Origin: an uncultured Eubacterium sp.
GTDB taxonomy: Bacteria; Bacillota; Clostridia; Lachnospirales; Lachnospiraceae
Reading direction: 5' to 3'
Length of the DNA: 52,078 bases
Assembly: GCA_947089855.1 (NCBI GenBank)
Contig: CAMUML010000029.1
Location: forward strand, 1 to 52,078
Within the stretch, counting starts at the first letter, position 1; every line of letters begins with the position of its first letter. Both the position numbers and the translations under genes were made by a program. This document shows, in pieces, positions 1 through 8,111 of this stretch. Under the pieces are notes generated by a model, which was given only the letters and a program-made list of their open reading frames with translations, was not told the DNA's origin and ran no database searches.

Positions 1-231
1 AAAACTTTTTAAACATTTTTCATTTTACCCATTGACATTTCTTAGCTGGACTTATTCGGCTACCCCGTTCACTTTCCTGCTCATTTTATCACGGCAAAAA
101 GCCGATGTAAAGGCCAGGGGAAGGATAGAAAAATGCAAGTAAAGATATTGATGTCCAAACTATGAAAATAAGGAATAATGGCAGATAAAAACCGGAAATT
201 TACCTGTTTGTTTTAGAATATTTTGGGTTAG

Positions 232-390
232 ATGATGAATTTGATAAGAAAGAAGTATCATATGTCAGCTGCTTGGAAATATGCCTTAGAAGAAATTGCG
301 AATATTTCAGGGCTTTCCCTTAAAGAAGTAAATCAACTGAAAGCAAAAAAACGCATAAAGCGCAATCATAGAGCCAGGCATCTTAAATAA
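232..390 (+). CDS. Small ORF of unknown function (52 aa), possibly a gene remnant
   Basis: An ATG-ATG start at 232/235 opens a 52-codon lysine/arginine-rich frame ending at TAA 388-390. The middle (…ALEEIANISGLSLKEVNQLK…) could form a helix-turn-helix-like pair of helices, and the tail is very basic. A neighbouring frame over about 189-290 also reads like protein (…EYFGLDDEFDKKEV…) without a start, so this may be the frameshifted end of an older gene. No family was recognised. Its last codons lie inside the following terminator hairpin. Bases 1-231 hold nothing else that I can identify. Confidence 0.3.
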   Translation: MMNLIRKKYHMSAAWKYALEEIANISGLSLKEVNQLKAKKRIKRNHRARHLK

Positions 391-411
391 AGGTTTCTGG
401 CTCTATTTTTT
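370..411 (+). terminator. Intrinsic terminator
   Basis: AGAGCCAG (370-377) and CTGGCTCT (397-404) form a perfect 8-bp stem followed by A and six T (406-411). The stop codon of the small ORF lies in the loop. Confidence 0.75.
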
Positions 412-422
412 ATAGCCTTACT

Positions 423-590
423 GGCTCTGGAATTAATACACCCATCCCAACAGACGAAAATATACCGGAACCACAGGCCAGGGATGCAGATGACCGTCCC
501 ATTTTAAGAGCGGCGATTGTGGCAAAGGCTGATGCCCTGCTTACTGGCGGCAAAGATTTTCTGGAATCTGGTTTTGAGATTGGCATGCAC
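423..590 (+). pseudogene. PIN-domain toxin gene, 3' fragment
   Basis: The plus frame that includes ATA at 462 reads IPEPQARDADDRPILRAAI, then VAKADALLTGGKDFLESG. This matches the C-terminal half of PIN-domain ribonucleases of type II toxin-antitoxin systems, with the D-x-P-I-L…A…A-D-x-L-x-T-G-x-K-D-F acidic core. The usual GDKDF is GGKDF here, so one acidic residue is changed. There is no start, no N-terminal half and no antitoxin gene. After about codon ESG (near 573) the family resemblance stops, and the DNA becomes the antisense of the capF 3' end. It is therefore a recombination-truncated remnant at the left edge of the capsule locus. Confidence 0.6.
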
Positions 591-1824
591 ACAAATCCTG
601 CGGCACCACTTCTTCAAAATACGTATCTGGACGGTTTTCATCGAACGGTTCATTTGCCCACATAACAGTGACCAAGTTTTCAGTCTGGCTTGTATTTGTA
701 ATACTATGCGTATACCCTGGAAGGATCTGGACTGCGCGCAGCTCTTGCCCATCCACTTCAAAACAGTGCACCGGATACGCCCGTCCGGTTTGTGGGTCAA
801 TCCCTACCTTGCGTTCCTGGATCAACCCATGCCCAGCAACAACAATAAATATTTCCCATTTGCTGTTATGCCAATGCTGCCCCCTGGTAATGCCTGGCCC
901 TGCAATATTGACCGATACCTGCCCGCAGTCTTTCGTCCGGATCAATTCCGTAAAATTCCCACGCCCATCTATATGCGGACAAAACCCGTAAGACATACTG
1001 CCTTCTGGCAAATAAGAAAGATAAGTACTGTACAGCTTTTTGGCAAAAGAATGCTCCGGCAGCGGCGGTACCATAAGGGTTTTTGGCATCGCAACAAAAG
1101 ACTGCAGCAAACGGTCGATTTCCCCCAGCGTCTGATAGCAAGTACCAGGCACATAGCAAAACCGGCCGTTGCTGTCCGGCACCGGATGCAGCCCCTCATA
1201 TCCGCAATGGTGCTCTTTGCCCTCCAGCGCATCCAGCATTCCGTCTACAAGGCCGTCAATATAAAGAAGCTCCAGCTGCGTAGACCTGTCATGAATGTTG
1301 TATTCCAAGCCATTTGCTGCCGCATGGCAAAAAGTAGCGACTACAGAGTTATAACCTGGCCTGCACCATTTGCCAAATACATTTGGGAAACGGTAAACCA
1401 GCGCCTTTGCCCCCGTATCCGATGCATACTGGAAAAACAGCTCCTCCGCCGCCCGTTTGCTCTTCCCATACGCAGAATCTGCATACCGGCCAATGCAGCT
1501 TGCCTGGATGGAGCTGGCCAGCATAACCGGGCAAGTGTTGTGGCAGTTTTTCAACAGCTCCAAAAGTTTTGCTGTAAAACCAACATTTTCAGAAAGAAAT
1601 TCCTGCTGGCCTTTTGGCCGGTTGACCCCGGCAAGGTGGAATACAAAATCTGCTTTTTCACACGCTTTTTCCAATACGGCGCTGCCTGTATCCCTGCTGT
1701 ATTCAAAAATATCTGAAATGTTAAGCCCCGGCCTTGTCCGGTTTTTGCCGTCGCGGATATTTTTCAGATTTTCCGTTAAGTTTTTTCCAAGAAACCCTTT
1801 ACTGCCTGTGATTAAAATATTCAA
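541..1824 (-). CDS. capF: CapF-like UDP-sugar 4-reductase (SDR + cupin), FucNAc branch
   Basis: Extended-SDR N-terminal domain with a Rossmann motif (ILITGSKGFLGKNL), followed by a C-terminal cupin half (…GQHWHNSKWEIFIVVAG…, …YTHSITNTS…). This two-domain order is characteristic of CapF, which reduces the CapE product on the way to UDP-L-FucNAc. I prefer the TTG start at 1824. It overlaps the stop of the preceding gene as TTGA and has AAAAGGGG six bases upstream, whereas the longest frame (to 1890) would overlap that gene by 70 bp. CapF proteins normally end near TYFEEV. Here about 20 extra residues (VPQDLCACQ…LCRQ) are encoded by the antisense of the PIN-gene fragment, so the native stop was lost at a junction. 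The CapG epimerase that usually follows is absent. Confidence 0.85.
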   Translation of the reverse strand: MNILITGSKGFLGKNLTENLKNIRDGKNRTRPGLNISDIFEYSRDTGSAVLEKACEKADFVFHLAGVNRPKGQQEFLSENVGFTAKLLELLKNCHNTCPVMLASSIQASCIGRYADSAYGKSKRAAEELFFQYASDTGAKALVYRFPNVFGKWCRPGYNSVVATFCHAAANGLEYNIHDRSTQLELLYIDGLVDGMLDALEGKEHHCGYEGLHPVPDSNGRFCYVPGTCYQTLGEIDRLLQSFVAMPKTLMVPPLPEHSFAKKLYSTYLSYLPEGSMSYGFCPHIDGRGNFTELIRTKDCGQVSVNIAGPGITRGQHWHNSKWEIFIVVAGHGLIQERKVGIDPQTGRAYPVHCFEVDGQELRAVQILPGYTHSITNTSQTENLVTVMWANEPFDENRPDTYFEEVVPQDLCACQSQNQIPENLCRQ

Positions 1825-2774
1825 TGAATACCCCTTTTCTTTTTCCATTTCTTTTTCAAGTTGCCCCAGCGCAACCGGTAATAATCCCAATAGGGCCTAT
1901 GCTTTGCATAACGGCGGATTAAATCCTTCTGGATACGGGCCTGCCCAAACGCGATCAAACAATTTGGCACAATCAGGAAACGCCCTGTTTCCCCCGCCGC
2001 CTTTATATCCATCCTGCGCTTCTGCAAATGGATATATAGATATTCCTTTTTCGTAATCCCCCCCCCAAAATTAGCAGCCATATACCGGTATAACCCCTTT
2101 GTTTTTCCATTTCCCTCATAGCAAAAGATACTCGGCACATGCCTGCGGTCGCTGTTTACATGAAACGCATAATGCCGAATGGAAATATCCGCAATCATAT
2201 CCTGCTTTTGATAGATCTTTTTGCCCTGTGCCAAAAATACGCCATTTATCCCATCTTCAAACCGTTCATCATAGGTGCAGTTTTCCGGATCGCTCATTAC
2301 TTCCCGATAGCGGCCGCTATTTTGAAACATCATGGCTGAATCCCTATTATTGCGCATAATGCTGATATGGCCCCTTGGGAAAACCTTATCATACGACAAG
2401 AGGATGTCACGCGTAAGGAACTTGCGAATATTCCCAAAAATCAGGTCCACATCGCAATAACCCCAGTAATCGTACCCTTTTAGCTCCTCTTGGAACAAAA
2501 AGCCATACATTGGCCGGAAATCACATAGTTTATAAGGGCGGCAGACTACCGCCGGGGCATCCAGCTTGGCCTGTATCCGCCTGCAAAACTCCCCAAACGC
2601 CATATACGTTACGATTACATTGCCCGGGTATGGATACGCAGCCCTATCATCGGTAAAGAGGAGGAAATCAATGCTTGCGTTATCCCCTGCCGACCGCAGC
2701 CAAAAGGGAAAATAATTGGGCAATGTCCCAAAATACGTGACCAGCAGCGCGATCGAGCCTTCTGTTTTTTCCAT
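1821..2774 (-). CDS. DUF6625-type putative glycosyltransferase, carries a G9 tract
   Basis: A 317-aa protein with an N-terminal …LLVTYFGTLPNYFPFWL… strand and a DxD-containing motif near residue 120 (YWGYCDVDLIFGNIR). These are features of the DUF6625 family found in capsule loci, presumed nucleotide-sugar-dependent transferases. The DVD motif would bind metal and sugar-nucleotide. Start ATG 2774 is preceded by GGGGAAAACAG. It lies between capE and capF and is coupled to both. Codons about 236-239 are GGG GGG GGG (bases 2058-2066 on the plus strand), so a one-base slip would remove the last 80 residues. In this sequence the frame is open. The acceptor and donor sugars cannot be told from sequence. 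Confidence 0.7.
   Translation of the reverse strand: MEKTEGSIALLVTYFGTLPNYFPFWLRSAGDNASIDFLLFTDDRAAYPYPGNVIVTYMAFGEFCRRIQAKLDAPAVVCRPYKLCDFRPMYGFLFQEELKGYDYWGYCDVDLIFGNIRKFLTRDILLSYDKVFPRGHISIMRNNRDSAMMFQNSGRYREVMSDPENCTYDERFEDGINGVFLAQGKKIYQKQDMIADISIRHYAFHVNSDRRHVPSIFCYEGNGKTKGLYRYMAANFGGGITKKEYLYIHLQKRRMDIKAAGETGRFLIVPNCLIAFGQARIQKDLIRRYAKHRPYWDYYRLRWGNLKKKWKKKRGIH
2058..2066 (-). repeat. Poly-G(9) tract in DUF6625-type gene (frame open)
   Basis: Nine C on the plus strand are nine G on the coding strand, read F-G-G-G-I. The frame is open at nine. Confidence 0.9.
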
Positions 2775-2789
2775 CTGTTTTCCCCTATC

Positions 2790-3824
2790 CTATCTTCCAA
2801 TCCGCTCCCTGACATAGTCCGTCGTCAAAATCTTTGCTGCCACACCGTCAATATCCAGCTGCCCCGTATTGTGGCTGGTGTATGCCTCCATAGCCTCCAC
2901 GTCTTCCTGCCCGTTAATAAAGTATTTGTCATAATTCAGGTCACGGCCGTCCGCCGGAACGCGGTAATAACCGCCCATATCCTCCGCACGCAGCCGCTCT
3001 TCCCGCGTCAAAAGCGTCTCATACAGTTTTTCCCCATGCCGGGTACCGATCACCCGCACCCCGGTATCGCCAAACAGCCGCTGCACGGCCTTTGCCAATA
3101 CGCCAATTGTACTTGCCTGCGACTTTTGGACAAATAAATCCCCCGGATTCGCATGCTGAAACGCAAACTCCACCAAGTCTACCGCTTCATCCAGGCCCAT
3201 CAAAAACCGGGTCATCTGCGGGTTAGTCACCGTAACCGGTCGGCCGCCTGCAATCTGGTCCATAAAAAGCGGTATAACCGAACCCCTGGAACACATAACA
3301 TTCCCATACCGCGTACAGCAGATTACAGTGCCTCCCCGTTCCGCAGCCACCCTGGCATTTGCCCTGGCTACATGCTCCATCATCGCTTTTGACACGCCCA
3401 TTGCGTTAATTGGATACGCCGCTTTGTCCGTGCTAAGGCACACCGCCCGTTTTACTCCTGCTTCGATAGCTGCATGGAGCACATGGTCCGTCCCTTCTAC
3501 ATTGGTCTGCACCGCTTCCATTGGGAAAAACTCGCAGGACGGCACCTGCTTAAGCGCCGCTGCATGGAATAGGTAGTCTACCCCGTCCACCGCATCGCGT
3601 ACCGACTGCGGGTTTCGTACATCCCCTATGTAAAACTTCACCTTTTTGGCATCGTCCGGATAATCCACCTGCAGCTTATGCCGCATATCGTCCTGCTTTT
3701 TCTCATCGCGGGAAAAGATCCGGATCTGCCCAATATCTGTCTGTAAAAAATGTTTTAACACTGCATGCCCAAAGGACCCTGTCCCTCCGGTAATCAACAG
3801 TGTGGCTTTGCTAAAACTGCCCAT
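2790..3824 (-). CDS. capE: CapE-like UDP-GlcNAc 4,6-dehydratase/5-epimerase
   Basis: A 344-aa short-chain dehydrogenase with the glycine-rich motif TGGTGSFG near the N-terminus, a GDVRN motif, and AAALKQVP and STDKAAYP segments typical of the FlaA1/CapE/FnlA family. The family acts on UDP-GlcNAc with NAD(P). In the CapE/F/G route this gives the 4-keto-6-deoxy L-talo intermediate for UDP-L-FucNAc. ATG 3824 is chosen because AAGGAGG lies 11 bases upstream. A GTG at 3836 would overlap that site. It is followed by the DUF6625-type gene and capF. Cytoplasmic. Confidence 0.85.
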   Translation of the reverse strand: MGSFSKATLLITGGTGSFGHAVLKHFLQTDIGQIRIFSRDEKKQDDMRHKLQVDYPDDAKKVKFYIGDVRNPQSVRDAVDGVDYLFHAAALKQVPSCEFFPMEAVQTNVEGTDHVLHAAIEAGVKRAVCLSTDKAAYPINAMGVSKAMMEHVARANARVAAERGGTVICCTRYGNVMCSRGSVIPLFMDQIAGGRPVTVTNPQMTRFLMGLDEAVDLVEFAFQHANPGDLFVQKSQASTIGVLAKAVQRLFGDTGVRVIGTRHGEKLYETLLTREERLRAEDMGGYYRVPADGRDLNYDKYFINGQEDVEAMEAYTSHNTGQLDIDGVAAKILTTDYVRERIGR

Positions 3825-3916
3825 TGGATGGCCCACCTCCTTATTTATATACCTTGCAGGCTGCCGTTATGCCCATTATTTTTTCATAAACTGCCCCTGC
3901 CGTTTTGTTTACCTTA

Positions 3917-5006
3917 TTATCCTGGATGCTGATGTTTCACCACCCATCCTTTCCGTATCAAATATGACAAAGACCCTATCACAAAATGAATCAGCAAAAG
4001 AACCCATAAAAACCAAACCGTATTTATATCCACATCCAGCCCAAAAATGCGCACAACCATATAGATTGCTAGCAAAATAGGCAAATTCCAGACATATATA
4101 TCATAAGAAACATCCCCTAGGTACCTGATTGCCTTATTGCCACAAATATGATTTAGAAATTTTGATTGTAAGCAGGCCACAAGAAACGGAGGGTAGATAA
4201 GAATATCCACAAATAAATTTAAGTTATCTATAGAACCCCCTAAAAGCCGAAGCCCGCCCCAAAACAAAAACCCGGCCAAAAGTCCCCCCCCCCGCCCGCA
4301 TTTTCCATCTACGTGAACCACAGGCTCCTGATTTATAAATAAGATAACCTATAAAAAAAGCGATCAATCCTCTAGAAACATCAAAGTTTAAAATTGGAAG
4401 GCTGACAGCATCCACTTGTACCACAATTCCAATTACAACCATACAATAAGCCACTATATTGGTATGATACTTTTTTTCTACCTTTACCATGAAAAATGCA
4501 ATGCAATAACACAACAGTAAAACATTTAAATACCACAAGTTTCCATTCAATGTTTTCCTCTGGTTAAAAACACTGGTTCCCATAAAAAGCAAATTTAATA
4601 TCAGATCGGTCGTACTCAGGGAGCCACATTGGCTCCACAAGACGCCTTGTATACGATACAGCAGCCATTCTAATATAAAAAAGGAAACCGTCGATGCACC
4701 TGCCATTGGCCACAAACGTAAAAGCCTGCCCCTTATAAATAATTCAAACTGGCTTTTGCCATCATAGATGCTTCTACTGTAAACTTCACCAAAAAGGAAC
4801 CCGGAAACCATAAAAAATAATTCTACCAGCAAATAGGAATATGCTGTAATACCCCCGATGACACGCATACTATAGAGAAAGCTTTCCCTTCCAAACGATG
4901 CTACAAAATGGACGGAATAATGCAAAAAAACCGCAATCGCGATAGACGAAAGGAACCTTATCATATCCAGGACCGGATATTCCTTGGCCCTATTTTTTCT
5001 TCCCAT
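3917..5006 (-). CDS. Acyltransferase family 3 membrane protein, frameshifted (OFF) at a G10 tract
   Basis: Two overlapping frames form one acyltransferase_3 protein (integral-membrane O-acyltransferase for surface sugars). The upstream frame (5006 to 4224) carries the first transmembrane segments, and the downstream frame (4321 to 3917) carries the last ones with the family motif LGDVSYDIYVWNLP. They part company at ten G (4284-4293). With nine or twelve G the frame would run through as about 362 aa (nine G), a normal length for the family. As written, translation reads …MRAGGGTFGRV… and stops at 260 aa. The start ATG 5006 has AAGGGAAT upstream and overlaps the preceding stop by 17 bp. The gene is probably phase-variable rather than dead, because nothing else is disrupted. 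Confidence 0.8.
4284..4293 (-). repeat. Poly-G(10) tract at the acyltransferase frameshift
   Basis: Ten C on the plus strand. Nine or twelve are needed to join the two halves of the acyltransferase. Confidence 0.9.
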
Positions 5007-5877
5007 ATTCCCTTAATTCCCTGTCAATATCATATTCAAACGCAAATTTACTGACGCCCCTTTTTTCGTGCCATTCCAGATAATGGACGCCTAATTTATA
5101 AAATACTTTACTTCTTTTCAAAACCTGCCTAAATATTGATTTGTGCCTGCATGGCATTTCCTTTTGATCCCAAAGCGGCAAATAATCGCTCTGCTGCACA
5201 ACCAGCCCATTTTTCGGAATCGCCCCAACCCTTTTTGCCAGTACAAGCAGATAAGTCCTACAAGACGTCTGCAACATCAACCGTTCCCCTGTCTTTGTAT
5301 TGTCTTTCAGCCTATAATACCGTGTCTTTGTACCATAGAACGTATTTTTCTCTACAATAGCAGTCATATCTAAAACACGGAAACCATTTTTCCTATTCAG
5401 CACAGAGAAAAACAGTTCCGGGGAAAACTGGTAAAAACCATGCCCACATTGATTATTAGCCGGGGTCATCGAAATGAGATACCCCCCCCCCCCGAAACCA
5501 TGCTCATAGTATTATGCAATGCCGCTGTATAGTCAAATACATGCTCCAATGTCCCCCCCGTCAACCACCACCCCATATTTGTTTTTATACTGTCCTGGCA
5601 GTGGAAGGTTCATATCGTGAATAACTGTCGCATGTTCAAATCCTGAAATGTCAAAAGAATCGATATTTGCCTTTTTCCCTGCTAATACAGACCAATAAGT
5701 TTCGGAATAGCCATCGCATTGCATTGCCTTTTCCACATCAAAAAACTGTGCTAAATTTTTGTCATTTTCGCTGATATACAGTGTCTGCCTACCCAATGTC
5801 GCAATATTAGAATAGTCTATCTGATACTTATTTTTCATAAGCAGCATCCATTTTGTATGCGCTGCACGGATCCCCAT
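4990..5877 (-). CDS. SAM-methyltransferase-like glycan protein, frameshifted at two poly-G tracts (OFF)
   Basis: The start ATG 5877 follows a strong GGAGG site. The first frame ends prematurely after VVVDGG at a G7 tract (5553-5559). With six G it would continue as DGGTLEHVFD and then YTAALHNTMSMVS, up to a second tract of twelve G (5482-5493). With ten or thirteen G there, it would run on as YLIS and TPANNQCGHGFYQFSPELFF to the stop at 4990. The DGGTLEH…TPANN…GHGFYQFSPE signature belongs to a class of methyltransferase-like proteins of Campylobacter-type surface-glycan loci. Restored length is about 295 aa. Both tracts are currently out of frame, so the gene is doubly OFF. Its substrate is unknown. 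It sits between wzx and the acyltransferase, suggesting a decoration enzyme. Confidence 0.75.
5482..5493 (-). repeat. Poly-G(12) tract in methyltransferase-like gene
   Basis: Twelve C on the plus strand. Ten or thirteen keep the conserved …SGGGYLIS… frame. Confidence 0.9.
5553..5559 (-). repeat. Poly-G(7) tract in methyltransferase-like gene
   Basis: Seven C on the plus strand. Six would give the family motif DGGTLEH, and seven shifts into an early TGA. Confidence 0.85.
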
Positions 5878-5916
5878 AGTTTCCTCCTTCCTAGCACACG
5901 ATAAAACCTCAAAAAT

Positions 5917-7353
5917 TTACAAGTTTTGCTTTATAAAATCCTTAAAATAAACAAACATCCCTTTCACAGTGTTCCAATAACACCCTATAAGCGCGGCCAT
6001 ACATATGAAATATCCAATTACAGTAAAAATATTGAAAGAGGCAAACGTATTATAAAAAGCATACGCCACAGCCAGGAACGTAATTGCATAATACGCCTTC
6101 AAGTGAATGCCAATATGATAATAATGAAAACCCAACACTGTCCTGGCCGTAAAAAATACAATATAAGAAAGGCCCGTCGAAATTGCAGCCCCTTTACCTC
6201 CTAAGACTGGAACAAGTACCAGGTTCCCTGCCAGGTTGCAGGCACAGGCAGCCAGTGGCGGAATAACCTGCATATTTGATTTTTTCTTAAAGTAAAGCCC
6301 CAAGACCGTTGTCTCCGAGACCGTCCCCATCACCGGCTGAAACAGCAAAAATGGAAGCAGGCAAGATGCCTCTCGGTATTTCCCGCCAAGCAGTATTACA
6401 AAAATATCCTTCGCCAATATCATAGTAAAGCCCGCCGCAAACACAATGACTGTTATAATATTATGTCCTGTTTTATACAATTCCTTATCCTTTGGATCCT
6501 GCTCATAATGTTCCAAGGCTAATGGCGGCCACAACGTACAAAATGTTGTCTGGATAACGGAAAATACACTGGCCAAACCCAAGGCAGAGGAATAAATACC
6601 TACATCTGCATAGGTTCCAAATGCATGGATTGCCATCTTATCCGTAAAATTGAAAAAAGCGCCAATTCCCCCAGATACAATAAAAGGGGCGCCATACCGT
6701 AAAAGGTCCGCTGCTGGTACACACATGCTGCCGTTACGCCCTTTTACAAAATTCCAGTAGTCCCGCCCAGCCCAAACATTGACCGCCATACTAAGCAACG
6801 CTGCGCAGATCGTAGCAATGACCAAAATATTAGGCCGATACCCCTCTACCAAAGCAAGCAGCCCAGCCGCAACCACTAGGTAGGCCAATTTTGAAAGGAT
6901 GCCGGACATAGAAAACATTTTAGACCTATATGTCAGCCGCAGCAGCAGGGAAGCAAACCGGTCAACCACAAGGATCAAAATATAAATACACAGGCATACT
7001 ACCATCCATAACCCATAGGTAACGTTAAGGGCACCTGACCACTTCAACACTATTACAACTGCCCCTGCAACACTACATAAAACCAGCGGATATTTGATAC
7101 ACCGGTACAGCAACGCCCGTTTATATCCATCCCCTTCCCCCGCATAGAAAAACCGCAGCAATGCCTGGTCCTGCCCTAAATAAAGAAATGATGCCGCCAA
7201 CGACGCATACATATTAAATACGGACTGGACGCCATATTCACCCGGCTCGACCAGCCTGGTAATCAGCGGTGCCGTTACCAAGTTGACCAGTAAAATAACA
7301 ACCGTACCGCCTCCAATTGTTGCAAAATGTTTTAGTATGCCTTCTTTATTCAT
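5917..7353 (-). CDS. wzx: Wzx-type polysaccharide flippase (module A)
   Basis: A 478-aa protein made almost entirely of hydrophobic segments (about 12-14), starting with the typical …GGGTVVILLVNLVTAPLITR… and …EPGEYGVQSVF… of the MATE/PST flippase family. It would move the undecaprenyl-linked repeat unit across the membrane. Start ATG overlaps the stop of the preceding methyltransferase as ATGA, indicating translational coupling. No poly-G tract was seen in it. Confidence 0.88.
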   Translation of the reverse strand: MNKEGILKHFATIGGGTVVILLVNLVTAPLITRLVEPGEYGVQSVFNMYASLAASFLYLGQDQALLRFFYAGEGDGYKRALLYRCIKYPLVLCSVAGAVVIVLKWSGALNVTYGLWMVVCLCIYILILVVDRFASLLLRLTYRSKMFSMSGILSKLAYLVVAAGLLALVEGYRPNILVIATICAALLSMAVNVWAGRDYWNFVKGRNGSMCVPAADLLRYGAPFIVSGGIGAFFNFTDKMAIHAFGTYADVGIYSSALGLASVFSVIQTTFCTLWPPLALEHYEQDPKDKELYKTGHNIITVIVFAAGFTMILAKDIFVILLGGKYREASCLLPFLLFQPVMGTVSETTVLGLYFKKKSNMQVIPPLAACACNLAGNLVLVPVLGGKGAAISTGLSYIVFFTARTVLGFHYYHIGIHLKAYYAITFLAVAYAFYNTFASFNIFTVIGYFICMAALIGCYWNTVKGMFVYFKDFIKQNL

Positions 7354-8111
7354 ATCCCTTTGCCAACCACAACCATTTGATCCCCCCGCCAGCTTTTATA
7401 CCAGAAAGGTTTTTTTCGGACTTTTTCCAAAATAGCAAATACTTTGTTTGTATACCTGTTGGCACCGTTCCCCCCCCCGGAAAAACTGGAAAACAATAGT
7501 TTTTCTGGCTTTATCCCTGCTTCCGCCATCACTTTACTTATCGTATAAGGTGTAAACCAATATTTGTGGTCTGAATTAACCACTTCTATACCCTGCCTAA
7601 AACTGCCATTTCGCGGCATGCTTAATGCATTAGGGACCGTGATAATATACTTTCCCGTAAATCCATACAAATCCAGATTCCTTTTTAAACTTTCCAAAAA
7701 ATATACCGGGTTATTAACATGTTCTACAATTTCACCCAGAATAACAAAATCAAATTCATACTTCGGAAGCTTACACATAGCACCTGGTGCAGTTATATCC
7801 AAACAGTATACTGGATATTTGCTGTACCGCCTACTGTTTACATAATCAACTGCTTCCTGCTCAATATCAACGCCAACTACCAATCTGCAAGATGCATCCA
7901 GCAGCCCATGCAGCCATTCCTGTTTCTTTCTTTTGCCTTCAATGAGTGGAATATGGTCGCAGCATCCGACATGTAGCACCCTTTTGCCCTCGGTAAGCCT
8001 AATAATGGCTGTAAGCCTGTCGTATAATATATTTTCACGTAATTTCATATGGTAGGCATTAGAAAATTTTCCGCCATTTAAATAACCGTAATCCTCTTCT
8101 TCAAATTTCAT
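7350..8111 (-). CDS. Class I SAM-dependent methyltransferase, carries a G9 tract
   Basis: A 253-aa protein. Residues about 45-50 (VLHVGCCDH) resemble SAM-binding motif I, with an acidic VVGVDIEQEAV motif II about 35 residues on and FDFVILGEIVEHVNNP further down. This is the layout of Methyltransf_11/23 enzymes of glycan loci. Codons about 212-214 are GGG GGG GGG (7470-7478), in frame here (S-G-G-G-N). A second short G6 run lies near the C-terminus (7382-7387). It overlaps the upstream glycosyltransferase stop by 11 bp and wzx by 4 bp. It probably O-methylates a sugar of the repeat. Confidence 0.8.
   Translation of the reverse strand: MKFEEEDYGYLNGGKFSNAYHMKLRENILYDRLTAIIRLTEGKRVLHVGCCDHIPLIEGKRKKQEWLHGLLDASCRLVVGVDIEQEAVDYVNSRRYSKYPVYCLDITAPGAMCKLPKYEFDFVILGEIVEHVNNPVYFLESLKRNLDLYGFTGKYIITVPNALSMPRNGSFRQGIEVVNSDHKYWFTPYTISKVMAEAGIKPEKLLFSSFSGGGNGANRYTNKVFAILEKVRKKPFWYKSWRGDQMVVVGKGI
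7470..7478 (-). repeat. Poly-G(9) tract in methyltransferase (frame open)
   Basis: Nine C on the plus strand. A slip would replace the last 40 residues. Confidence 0.9.

Noticed and set aside
517-1716. Long plus-strand frame of 399 codons opposite capF
   Set aside because: Low-complexity antisense of a clear SDR/cupin gene. No family resemblance, and a real gene lies on the other strand.
7382-7387. G6 run near the end of the methyltransferase
   Set aside because: Six is at the length expected by chance for Gly-rich codons. Not counted as a contingency tract.
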